Of a stretch of 64,000 bases of DNA, positions 25,971-33,335 are shown one piece after another (within the stretch, counting starts at the first letter, position 1; every line of letters starts with the position of its first letter). Both the position numbers and the translations under genes were made by a program. Under the pieces are notes generated by a model. That model saw nothing but the letters and a program-made list of their open reading frames with translations, made no database searches and was not told where the DNA came from. The stretch spans positions 62,001 through 126,000 of the forward strand of contig NZ_FMZX01000010.1 in the NCBI RefSeq assembly GCF_900101615.1. The letters are read 5' to 3'. This DNA is from Belnapia rosea. Lineage in GTDB: Bacteria; Pseudomonadota; Alphaproteobacteria; Acetobacterales; Acetobacteraceae.

Positions 25971-26537
25971 CGGGGCGGGCGGGGCCTGCCAGCGGCCCGG
26001 GTCGAGCAGGCGCGCGAACAGCCGCTCCCGCTCCTCGGGGGCCATGGGGCAGATGCCGAGCAGGACCGAGAGGGCGAGGCCGCGCGCCGCCAGCCAGCGG
26101 ATCGTGGCGAGATCCGGGTCCGCCGCCTCGGCACGCAGGGTCTCGAGCTTCTGCGCCGCCTTGTCGCGCACGGCGGAGAGCAGGGCCGGGTCGCTGGCCG
26201 AGGCGCCCAGGATGGCGAGGGCGACCGGGCGCCGCATGCCGGCCGTCTCGCGGGCCGTGGCGATCTCGGCGGCGAGCCTGGGCTCCGGCATATCGGCTCC
26301 GGCCTCCAGCAGGAGGTCGCGCCCGAAGGCCTCGAAATACGCGATCTGATGGTCGAGCAGGGCGCGCACCACCGCCTCCTTGGTGCGGAACTGGTGCATC
26401 AGGCCGCCCTTGCTCAGCCCGCTTTCACGGGCGACCGCATCGAGGGTCAGGCGGCCGGGCCCGTCCCGCTGGATGACGGCCAGCGCCGCCTCCAGCACGA
26501 GGGCCCGGGTCCGGCGCGATCGGGTCTGGTTGTCCAA
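25968..26537 (-). CDS. TetR-family transcriptional regulator
   Basis: The 189-residue regulator has the TetR helix-turn-helix at residues about 12-55: VLEAALAVIQRDGPGRLTLDAVARESGLSKGGLMHQFRTKEAVVRALL. The ligand-binding half is divergent, as usual. It starts at TTG 26537. It diverges from the HlyD/ABC exporter operon, and a TetR-type palindrome (26639-26654) lies in front of that operon, so repression of the exporter and possibly autoregulation are expected. The ligand is unknown. Confidence 0.9.
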   Translation of the reverse strand: MDNQTRSRRTRALVLEAALAVIQRDGPGRLTLDAVARESGLSKGGLMHQFRTKEAVVRALLDHQIAYFEAFGRDLLLEAGADMPEPRLAAEIATARETAGMRRPVALAILGASASDPALLSAVRDKAAQKLETLRAEAADPDLATIRWLAARGLALSVLLGICPMAPEERERLFARLLDPGRWQAPPAP

Positions 26538-26620
26538 GGCTCCATCCTGGGCGATGGCCGGCTGGGGAGATCGGCTGGGGAAAGCTCGGCGACGGCCGTC
26601 TCCCAGATTGATCCACCTGC

Positions 26621-26634
26621 TTGATCGGGATCAA
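26621..26634 (+). promoter_or_regulatory. Perfect FNR-type box ahead of the exporter operon
   Basis: TTGAT-CGGG-ATCAA matches the FNR/FixK/Anr consensus TTGAT-N4-ATCAA exactly, inside a 16-bp perfect palindrome CTTGATCGGGATCAAG (26620-26635). Its centre is about 40 bases before the transcription start predicted from a TATAGA -10 element at 26655-26660, which is the geometry of a class II FNR-activated promoter. Low-oxygen induction of the downstream operon is therefore likely. Confidence 0.7.
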
Positions 26635-26638
26635 GATC

Positions 26639-26654
26639 GACCGACCGGTTGGTC
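26639..26654 (+). promoter_or_regulatory. TetR-type palindromic operator
   Basis: GACCGACCGGTTGGTC is an imperfect palindrome (7 of 8 positions per half) centred between the FNR box and the -10 element. A repressor bound here would block polymerase at the exporter promoter. The divergent TetR gene 100 bases away is the obvious candidate. A second related palindrome is found at 21318-21327. Confidence 0.6.
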
Positions 26655-26690
26655 TATAGACCTCGGCGCCACCATGATGGAGTCAGGGCA

Positions 26691-27749
26691 CTGAAGCGGT
26701 TCCTCATCGCCATCCTCGTGCTGGCGCTGGCCGGCGGCGGCTACCTGGCCTGGCAGGCCCTGCGCCCCGCGGGGCTTCCCGCCGGCATCGCCAGCGGCAA
26801 TGGCCGCATCGAGGCGGTGGAGATCGACGTGGCGGCGAAGACCGCCGGCCGCATCGCCGAGATCCGCGTGAACGAGGGCGATTTCGTCCAGGTCGGCCAG
26901 GTGCTCGCCGTCATGAACACCGATGTGCTGCAGGCGCAGCGGCGCGAGGCGGAGGCCCAGCTGCGGCGTGCGCAGATCGCCATCGAGACGGCGCGGAGCC
27001 TGGTCACCCAGCGCGAGGCCGAGCGGGCGACCGCCCAGGCCCTGCTCGCCCAGCGGGAGGCCGAGTTGGACGCCACCCGGCACCGGCTGGACCGCTCGCT
27101 GGAACTCGCCCCGCGCGGTGCGGCGCCGCAGCAGCGGCTGGATGACGACCGCGCGGCCTTCCAGGGCGGCCAGGCCGCCATTAACGCGGCGCGGGCGCAG
27201 ATCGCCGGGGCGGAGGCGGCGATCAGCGCCGCCCGCTCCCAGGTGGTCGGCGCCGAATCCGAGGTCGAGGCGGTCCGCGCCTCGATCGAGCGCATCCAGG
27301 TGGATATCGACGACAGCACGCTGCGCTCGCCGCGGGAGGGGCGGGTGCAGTACCGCGTGGCGCAGCCGGGTGAGGTGGTGCAGGCCGGGGGGCGGGTGCT
27401 GAACCTCGTCGATCTCGGCGACGTCTACATGACCTTCTTCCTGCCGACGGAATCCGCCGGCCGCGTCCGCATGGGGACGGAGGTGCGGCTGGTGCTGGAT
27501 GCCGTGCCGCAGTTCGTCATCCCGGCCGCAGCCTCCTTCGTCGCCGATGTGGCGCAGTTCACGCCGAAGACGGTGGAGACCGCCGAGGAGCGACAGAAGC
27601 TGATGTTCCGCATCCGGGCGCGGATCAGCCCGGAGCTGCTGCGCCGGCACATCCGCGACGTGAAGACCGGGCTGCCCGGCATGGCCTATGTGCGGACGGA
27701 CCCCGGGGCGGCCTGGCCCGACTCCCTGCAGGTCCGGGTGCCGCAATGA
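26691..27749 (+). CDS. HlyD-family efflux adaptor (YhiI-like)
   Basis: The membrane-fusion protein is 352 residues from CTG 26691. It has an N-terminal membrane anchor ([19 protein letters not shown]), a lipoyl-like half ([22 protein letters not shown]), a long alpha-helical hairpin with Ala/Gln/Glu heptads (about 90-210), then the second lipoyl half and a beta-barrel. Homologues start MKRFLI-type, so the start falls on CTG 26691, preceded by GGAG; the only other in-frame start, TTG 26649, is inside the operator. CTG starts are rare, so a sequencing error is possible. It overlaps the next gene by ATGA and forms a tripartite exporter with the RbbA-like and YhhJ-like proteins. Confidence 0.88.
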   Translation: MKRFLIAILVLALAGGGYLAWQALRPAGLPAGIASGNGRIEAVEIDVAAKTAGRIAEIRVNEGDFVQVGQVLAVMNTDVLQAQRREAEAQLRRAQIAIETARSLVTQREAERATAQALLAQREAELDATRHRLDRSLELAPRGAAPQQRLDDDRAAFQGGQAAINAARAQIAGAEAAISAARSQVVGAESEVEAVRASIERIQVDIDDSTLRSPREGRVQYRVAQPGEVVQAGGRVLNLVDLGDVYMTFFLPTESAGRVRMGTEVRLVLDAVPQFVIPAAASFVADVAQFTPKTVETAEERQKLMFRIRARISPELLRRHIRDVKTGLPGMAYVRTDPGAAWPDSLQVRVPQ

Positions 27750-30523
27750 GCCTGGCCGCTGCCGGTGGGCCGATGGGCGAGCCGATGGGGGCACCCGTTG
27801 CGCGGCTGGAGGGGGTGAGCCTCCGCTACGGCCGGCGCATTGCCCTCGATGCCGTCTCGCTCGACATCCCCGGCGGCTGCATGGCCGGGCTGATCGGGCC
27901 GGACGGCGTCGGCAAGTCGAGCGTGCTGTCGCTGATCGCGGGCGCCCGCGCGGTGCAGGCGGGGCGGGTGACGGCGCTCGGCGGCGACATGGCCGCGGCG
28001 CGCCACCGCGAGGTGGCGGGGCCGCGCATCGCCTATATGCCCCAGGGGCTCGGGCGGAACCTCTACCCGACCCTGTCGGTGGCCGAGAACATCGACTTCT
28101 TCGGCCGGCTCTTCGGGCATGACCGCGCGGCGCGGCGCCGGCGCATCGCGCTGCTGACCGAGAGCACCGGCCTCGCCCCCTTCCTCGACCGGCCGGCCGG
28201 CAAGCTCTCCGGCGGCATGAAGCAGAAGCTCAGCCTCTGCTGCTCGCTCATCCACGACCCGGACCTGCTGATCCTCGACGAGCCGACCACCGGCGTGGAC
28301 CCGCTCTCGCGCCGGCAGTTCTGGGACCTGATCGGCGGCATCCGCGCCGGCCGGCCGGGCATGAGCGTGCTGGTCGCCACCGCCTATATGGAGGAGGCGG
28401 CAGGCTTCGACTGGCTGGCAGCGATGCATGCCGGCCGCGTGCTCGATGCCGGCGCGCCGCGGGCGCTGCTGGAGCGCACCGGCAGCGAGAGCCTGGAGAC
28501 GGCCTTCATCCGCCTGCTGCCGGAGGCGGCGCGGGCGGGCCACCAGCCCGTCACCGTGCCGCCGCGCCGCGATGCGGGCGAGGATGCGGCGGCGATCGAG
28601 GCGCGCGGCCTCACCATGCGCTTCGGCGGCTTCACCGCCGTCGACCAGGTGAGCTTCCGCATCCCGCGTGGCGAGATCTTCGGCTTCCTCGGCTCCAATG
28701 GCTGCGGCAAGACGACGACGATGAAGATGCTGACCGGGTTGCTGCCCGCCACCGAGGGCGAGGCCCGGCTGTTCGGCGAGGCGGTCGACCCGCGGAACAT
28801 GGAGACGCGCCGCCGGGTCGGCTACATGTCGCAGAATTTCTCGCTCTATGCGGAGCTGACCGTCCGACAGAATCTCGAGCTGCATGCCCGCCTGTTCCGG
28901 CTGCCGCCGGCCGAGATCCCGGGCCGCGTGCGGGACATGGCCGAGCGCTTCGAGTTGAGCGCGATCCTCGATGCCCTGCCGGATGCCCTGCCGCTCGGCC
29001 AGCGCCAGCGCCTGTCGCTCGCGGTCGCCATGATCCACCGGCCGGAGATGCTGATCCTCGACGAACCCACCTCGGGCGTCGATCCGGTGGCGCGCGATGC
29101 CTTCTGGCGCAGCATCGTCGCGCTGTCGCGCGAGGACCGGGTGACGATCTTCATCTCCACCCATTTCATGAACGAGGCGCAGCGCTGCGACCGCATCTCG
29201 CTCATGCATGCCGGGCGCGTGCTGGTCAGCGACACGCCGGAGCGGATCCGCGCCGATCGCGGGGCGGCGACGCTGGAGGAGGCCTTCATCGGCTATCTCG
29301 AGGAGGCGGCGGCCAAGGGCGGGGCGCCCGCCGCCCTGCCCGGGCCTGCCGCGGTCCCTCCCCCCACCGGGCCCGCCATGCCCGCCCGGCACCGGCGCTT
29401 CGATCTGCGGCGGCTGCTGAGCTATTCCCGGCGCGAGGCGCTGGAGCTGCAGCGGGACCCGGTGCGCGCCACCCTCGCGCTGCTCGGCAGCATCCTGCTG
29501 ATGCTCGTCATGGGCTACGGCATCAACATGGATGTGGAGAACCTCTCCTTCGCCGTGCTCGACCGCGACCAGACCGTGACAAGCCAGAATTACGCGCTCC
29601 ACCTCGCCGGCTCGCCCTATTTCCGGGAGAGGGCACCGATCCTCGACTATGCGGATCTCGACCGCCGCATGCGCGCCGGCCAATTGAGCCTGGCGGTCGA
29701 GATCCCCTCCGGCTTCGCCCGCGACATCGCGCGCGGCCGGCCGGTGCAGGTCGGCGCCTGGATCGACGGGGCCATGCCGGCACGGGGCGAGACGGTGCGC
29801 GGCTATGTGCAGGGCATCCACCAGCACTGGCTGCAGGTGAAGGCGGCCGAGGCGCCGGGCCGCAACGGCACGGCGAGCCTCGCCACGGTCGAGACGCGCT
29901 TCCGCTACAATCCGGGCATCCGCAGCCTGGTCGCCATGGTGCCGGCCATCATCCCCATGCTGCTGATGCTGATCCCGGCCATCCTCACCGCGCTCAGCGT
30001 GGTGCGGGAGAAGGAGCTGGGGTCGATCGTCAACCTCTATGTCAGCCCCGTTACCCGGCTGGAATTCCTCCTTGGCAAGCAGATCCCCTATGTCGCGCTG
30101 GCGATGGTGAATTTCCTGCTGCTCGTGCTGCTGGCCGTCACCCTGTTCGGCGTGCCGCTCACCGGCAGCTTCCCGGCGCTCGCCGCCGCGACCTTCCTCT
30201 ATGTCGGGGCGTCGACGGCGATCGGGCTGCTGATCTCGAGCTTCATGCGCAGCCAGATCGCCGCGGTCTTCGGGACAGCCATCCTCACCATCCTGCCGGC
30301 GATGCAATTCTCCGGCGTGATCGACCCGGTTTCCTCGCTGGAGGGTGCCGGGGCGCTCATCGGGCAGGTCTTCCCCACCGCCTTCTACGTCACCGTCGCG
30401 CGCGGCACCTTCTCCAAGGCGCTTGGCTTCGCCGAGCTGCAACCGGCCTTCCTGCCCCTGGCGATCTCCGTGGTGGTGCTGCTCGGCCTCAGCACCCTGC
30501 TGCTCCGCAAGCAGGAGCGGTGA
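27746..30523 (+). CDS. RbbA-like fused double-ATPase ABC-2 exporter subunit
   Basis: This 925-residue fusion has two ABC ATPase domains and one ABC-2 permease domain. ATPase 1 (about 13-240) has an atypical Walker [10 protein letters not shown], signature LSGGMKQKL and Walker [14 protein letters not shown]. ATPase 2 (about 285-510) has Walker [10 protein letters not shown], a degenerate signature LPLGQRQRL and Walker [14 protein letters not shown]. The permease (about 555-925) has six membrane helices including [30 protein letters not shown]. This layout equals E. coli RbbA (YhiH), encoded with YhiI and YhhJ as here. It probably exports an unknown compound; RbbA in E. coli is also reported to bind ribosomes. 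Confidence 0.9.
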   Translation: MSLAAAGGPMGEPMGAPVARLEGVSLRYGRRIALDAVSLDIPGGCMAGLIGPDGVGKSSVLSLIAGARAVQAGRVTALGGDMAAARHREVAGPRIAYMPQGLGRNLYPTLSVAENIDFFGRLFGHDRAARRRRIALLTESTGLAPFLDRPAGKLSGGMKQKLSLCCSLIHDPDLLILDEPTTGVDPLSRRQFWDLIGGIRAGRPGMSVLVATAYMEEAAGFDWLAAMHAGRVLDAGAPRALLERTGSESLETAFIRLLPEAARAGHQPVTVPPRRDAGEDAAAIEARGLTMRFGGFTAVDQVSFRIPRGEIFGFLGSNGCGKTTTMKMLTGLLPATEGEARLFGEAVDPRNMETRRRVGYMSQNFSLYAELTVRQNLELHARLFRLPPAEIPGRVRDMAERFELSAILDALPDALPLGQRQRLSLAVAMIHRPEMLILDEPTSGVDPVARDAFWRSIVALSREDRVTIFISTHFMNEAQRCDRISLMHAGRVLVSDTPERIRADRGAATLEEAFIGYLEEAAAKGGAPAALPGPAAVPPPTGPAMPARHRRFDLRRLLSYSRREALELQRDPVRATLALLGSILLMLVMGYGINMDVENLSFAVLDRDQTVTSQNYALHLAGSPYFRERAPILDYADLDRRMRAGQLSLAVEIPSGFARDIARGRPVQVGAWIDGAMPARGETVRGYVQGIHQHWLQVKAAEAPGRNGTASLATVETRFRYNPGIRSLVAMVPAIIPMLLMLIPAILTALSVVREKELGSIVNLYVSPVTRLEFLLGKQIPYVALAMVNFLLLVLLAVTLFGVPLTGSFPALAAATFLYVGASTAIGLLISSFMRSQIAAVFGTAILTILPAMQFSGVIDPVSSLEGAGALIGQVFPTAFYVTVARGTFSKALGFAELQPAFLPLAISVVVLLGLSTLLLRKQER

Positions 30524-30525
30524 GG

Positions 30526-31662
30526 ATGCGCCTGCCCGCGACCCTCGCCAATGCGCTGCATCTCGGGGTGAAGGAGCTGCGCAGCCTGCTGCGCGACCCG
30601 ATCATGCTGGTGCTGATCGGCCATGCCTTCACCCTTGCCATCTATACCGGCGCGGCCGCCATGCCCTCCGCCGTGAACCGCGCCACCATCGCCATCGTGG
30701 ACGAGGACCGCTCGCCGCTCTCGGCACGGATCGCCGCCGCCTTCTACCCGCCCACCTTCCTGCCGCCGGTGATGATCACCCAGGCGCAGATGGATGCGCG
30801 GATGGATGCGGGCCTCGACACCTTCGCCCTCGACATCCCGCCCAATTTCCAGCGCGACCTCCTCGCCGGCCGCAACCCCGCCATCCAGCTCAACGTGGAT
30901 GCGACGCGGATGACCCAGGCCTTCTCCGGCAGCGGCTATGTCCAGACCATGGTGATGCAGGAGGTGCAGGCCTTCGCGCAGCGCTATCGCGGCGGGGAGG
31001 TGCCGCCGGTCGATCTCGTGCTGCGCGCCCGCTTCAATCCGCAGCTGGAGAAGAGCTGGTTCGGCGCCATCATCCAGCTGATCAACAACATCACCATGCT
31101 GTCCATCGTGCTGACCGGCGCGGCGCTGATCCGCGAGCGCGAGCATGGCACGATCGAGCACCTGCTCGTCATGCCGGTCACGCCCTTCGAGATCATGATC
31201 GGCAAGATCTGGGCGATGGGGCTGGTGGTCTTCGCCGCCGCCACCGCCTCGCTGTTCCTGGTGGTGCAGGGGCTGCTGGCGGTGCCGGTCGGCGGCTCTG
31301 TGCCGCTCTTCCTGGCGGGTGCGGCGCTGCACCTGCTCGCCACCACCTCCCTTGGCATCGTGCTCGGCACCGTCACCCGGTCCATGCCGCAATTCGGCCT
31401 GCTGCTGATCCTCATCCTGCTGCCGCTGATGATGCTCTCGGGCGGGATGACGCCCTTCGAGAGCATGCCGGCGGGCGTGCAATGGGTGATGCAGCTGGCG
31501 CCGACGACGCATTTCGTCGCACTGGCCCAGGCCATCCTGTACCGGGGCGCGGGCCTCCCTGTGGTCTGGCCACAATTCGCCGCGCTGCTGGCGATCGCGG
31601 CGGCCCTCTTCGCCTTCGCCCTGCTGCGCTTCCGCCGGATGATCGGCGAGACCGCCGGGTGA
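30526..31662 (+). CDS. ABC-2 type permease (YhhJ-like)
   Basis: The 378-residue permease has an N-terminal helix, a large periplasmic domain (about 50-190) and five C-terminal helices containing the ABC-2 motif REREHGTIEHLLVMPVTPFEIMIGKIWA. It pairs with the permease half of the RbbA-like protein to form the channel. ATG 30526 has GGAG eight bases upstream; GTG 30520, overlapping the previous stop, is an alternative. The gene ends three bases before the convergent soeC stop, so transcription collides or terminates there. Confidence 0.9.
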   Translation: MRLPATLANALHLGVKELRSLLRDPIMLVLIGHAFTLAIYTGAAAMPSAVNRATIAIVDEDRSPLSARIAAAFYPPTFLPPVMITQAQMDARMDAGLDTFALDIPPNFQRDLLAGRNPAIQLNVDATRMTQAFSGSGYVQTMVMQEVQAFAQRYRGGEVPPVDLVLRARFNPQLEKSWFGAIIQLINNITMLSIVLTGAALIREREHGTIEHLLVMPVTPFEIMIGKIWAMGLVVFAAATASLFLVVQGLLAVPVGGSVPLFLAGAALHLLATTSLGIVLGTVTRSMPQFGLLLILILLPLMMLSGGMTPFESMPAGVQWVMQLAPTTHFVALAQAILYRGAGLPVVWPQFAALLAIAAALFAFALLRFRRMIGETAG

Positions 31663-31665
31663 GGC

Positions 31666-32598
31666 TCAGCTCCCCCGGTAGTACAGCGTCACCGTATGCG
31701 TGGCCTCGGCGAACATCAGCCAGCGCTCCACCAGCAGCCCGGCCAGGGCAAGGATGGCGCCGAGGGTCAGCGCCAGGGCGGCCGCGGTGCCGCCGGCCAG
31801 CAGCGCCAGCAGCGCCAGCAGCGCCGGCAGGGCGAAGCCGCCGAGCTGGGCGATGAGGCGCAGCTTCGTGGCGTGCTTGCGGGCGATGCGGAAGCCCATC
31901 TCCCGCAGCAGGTAGTTCTGCTCGGTATGCGGCGGATCGAGCGGGCGGGTCTTGCCGATGAAGCCGAGCGTCGTCGCGCTCTCGATGGTGGCTATGGGCG
32001 GGGCCGTGTCGATCGCCTGCCAGTAGGCGCGCTTCAGCAGCAGCGCGGCAGCACCGGTGAGGATGGCGAGCAGCGCCGGCACCGCGCCGCTGCCGGAGAA
32101 GGCGGCCAGCATCGCCAGCAGCACGGCGCCGCTGAAGGCCGATAGCGCCAGGTAGCCGGGGACGACCAGCGGGTGGTGCCATTGCCGGATGGGCTTCAGC
32201 GAGGCGTAGATCATCCCCGTGCAATAGACGGTGGCGAAGGCGCCGGCGGCCGCGAGCAGCCCGGCGATGAGGGCGAGTGCCGGCGCATCGACCCAGAGGC
32301 CGAGGCCGAGCAGCAGCGCTGGGATGTAGGTGAGGATCGCCGCCACGCCCTCGCGCGACAGCCAGGAGGAGCGCCATTGCGAGACGGCCCGCCAGGCACG
32401 CTTCGGGTTGCCGAGATGCAGCGTCGAGGAGAGCAGGCCAGCGGTGATCAGCACCAGCGCCAGCACCAGCGCGACCAGCGCCGCCATGGGGCTCATCGCG
32501 ACCAGCCCCAGCGGGCGCAGCAGGCCGAGCCAGAAGAGCAGGCCGTAGCCCGCGCCTGAGGCGGTGGTGAAGAAGACGATGGAGGGGGCGGGATTCAC
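31666..32598 (-). CDS. soeC: SoeC-like membrane anchor (DmsC family)
   Basis: This 310-residue protein has about eight membrane helices (for example FFTTASGAGYGLLFWLGLLRP, AAILTYIPALLLGLGLW). It belongs to the DmsC/SoeC family, which anchors a cytoplasmic molybdoenzyme and passes electrons to the quinone pool. It starts at GTG 32598, overlapping the soeB stop by four bases. The HTEQNYLLREMGFRIARKHA segment near residue 225 is typical of SoeC-type anchors. Subunit order A-B-C on the minus strand matches sulfite dehydrogenase operons. Confidence 0.82.
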   Translation of the reverse strand: MNPAPSIVFFTTASGAGYGLLFWLGLLRPLGLVAMSPMAALVALVLALVLITAGLLSSTLHLGNPKRAWRAVSQWRSSWLSREGVAAILTYIPALLLGLGLWVDAPALALIAGLLAAAGAFATVYCTGMIYASLKPIRQWHHPLVVPGYLALSAFSGAVLLAMLAAFSGSGAVPALLAILTGAAALLLKRAYWQAIDTAPPIATIESATTLGFIGKTRPLDPPHTEQNYLLREMGFRIARKHATKLRLIAQLGGFALPALLALLALLAGGTAAALALTLGAILALAGLLVERWLMFAEATHTVTLYYRGS

Positions 32599-33335
32599 CG
32601 GGTGAGCACCTTGTCCATCCAGCGCAGCAGCGGGTTCTTGATGTCCATCGGCGTCGGCGAGGCTTCCTCGGGCTGCGCCGCGGCGCTGCTGCGGTTGCGC
32701 GGCGGCAGGTAGCTGTTGACCGGCTTGTAGCCGAGCTCCGGCATCAGCGGCTGGCCGCCGCGCTCGGCGACGAGCTTGCTGACCTTGCTCTCCGGGTCGC
32801 CCAGGTCGCCGAAATGGCGGGCGCTGGTCGGGCAGGTCAGCACGCAGGCGGGCTGGCGCTGCGCCTCGGGGATGGTCTCGTTGTAGATGCGGTCGATGCA
32901 GAGGGTGCATTTCTTCATCACCCCCTCGTCCTCGTCCATCTCGCGCGCGCCATAGGGGCAGGCCCAGGCGCAGAGGCCGCAGCCGATGCAGATGTCGTGG
33001 TCGATGAGGACGATGCCGTCCTCGATGCGCTTGTAGGAGGCGCCGGTCGGGCAGACGGTGACGCAATCCGGCGTCTCGCAATGCAGGCAGGAGCGGGGGA
33101 AGTGGACGGTGCGGCCCGCCTCCCCCTCGCCTGCCTCGTAGCTGTGGACGCGGTTGAACCAGACGCCCTCGGCACCGGCCGAATAGGGCTTCAGGTCCGG
33201 CAGCGGGCCGCTATGGCCGGAGGCGTTCCACTCCTTGCAGTTCGTCGCGCAGGCCTGGCAGCCGACGCAGGTGTCGAGGTCGATGACGAGGCCAAGCTGC
33301 TTCTGGCCTGGGGTGATCTCGGGCAGGCAGGTCAC
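32595..33335 (-). CDS. soeB: SoeB-like iron-sulfur subunit
   Basis: The 246-residue protein has four Cys clusters for four [4Fe-4S] centres, starting at CVGCQACATNCKEWN (about residue 23), then CLHCETPDCVTVCPTGASYKR, CIGCGLCAWACPYGARE and the CTLC...CVLTCPTSARHFGDLGDP arrangement. The C-terminal LVAERGGQPLMPELGYKPVNSYLPPR is a signature of the SoeB/sulfur-oxidation branch rather than DmsB. It wires electrons from SoeA to the membrane anchor. GTG 33335 overlaps the soeA stop by four bases. Confidence 0.86.
   Translation of the reverse strand: MTCLPEITPGQKQLGLVIDLDTCVGCQACATNCKEWNASGHSGPLPDLKPYSAGAEGVWFNRVHSYEAGEGEAGRTVHFPRSCLHCETPDCVTVCPTGASYKRIEDGIVLIDHDICIGCGLCAWACPYGAREMDEDEGVMKKCTLCIDRIYNETIPEAQRQPACVLTCPTSARHFGDLGDPESKVSKLVAERGGQPLMPELGYKPVNSYLPPRNRSSAAAQPEEASPTPMDIKNPLLRWMDKVLTR

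Noticed and set aside
26649-26690. TTG 26649 as the start of the HlyD-type adaptor.
   Set aside because: It lies inside the putative TetR operator and before the predicted transcription start, and the extra 14 residues are not family-like.
27686-30442. A 918-codon frame antisense to the RbbA-like gene.
   Set aside because: The translation is a repetitive His/Arg/Ala/Gly mix without domains, and the plus strand contains two intact ABC ATPase cores at the same place.
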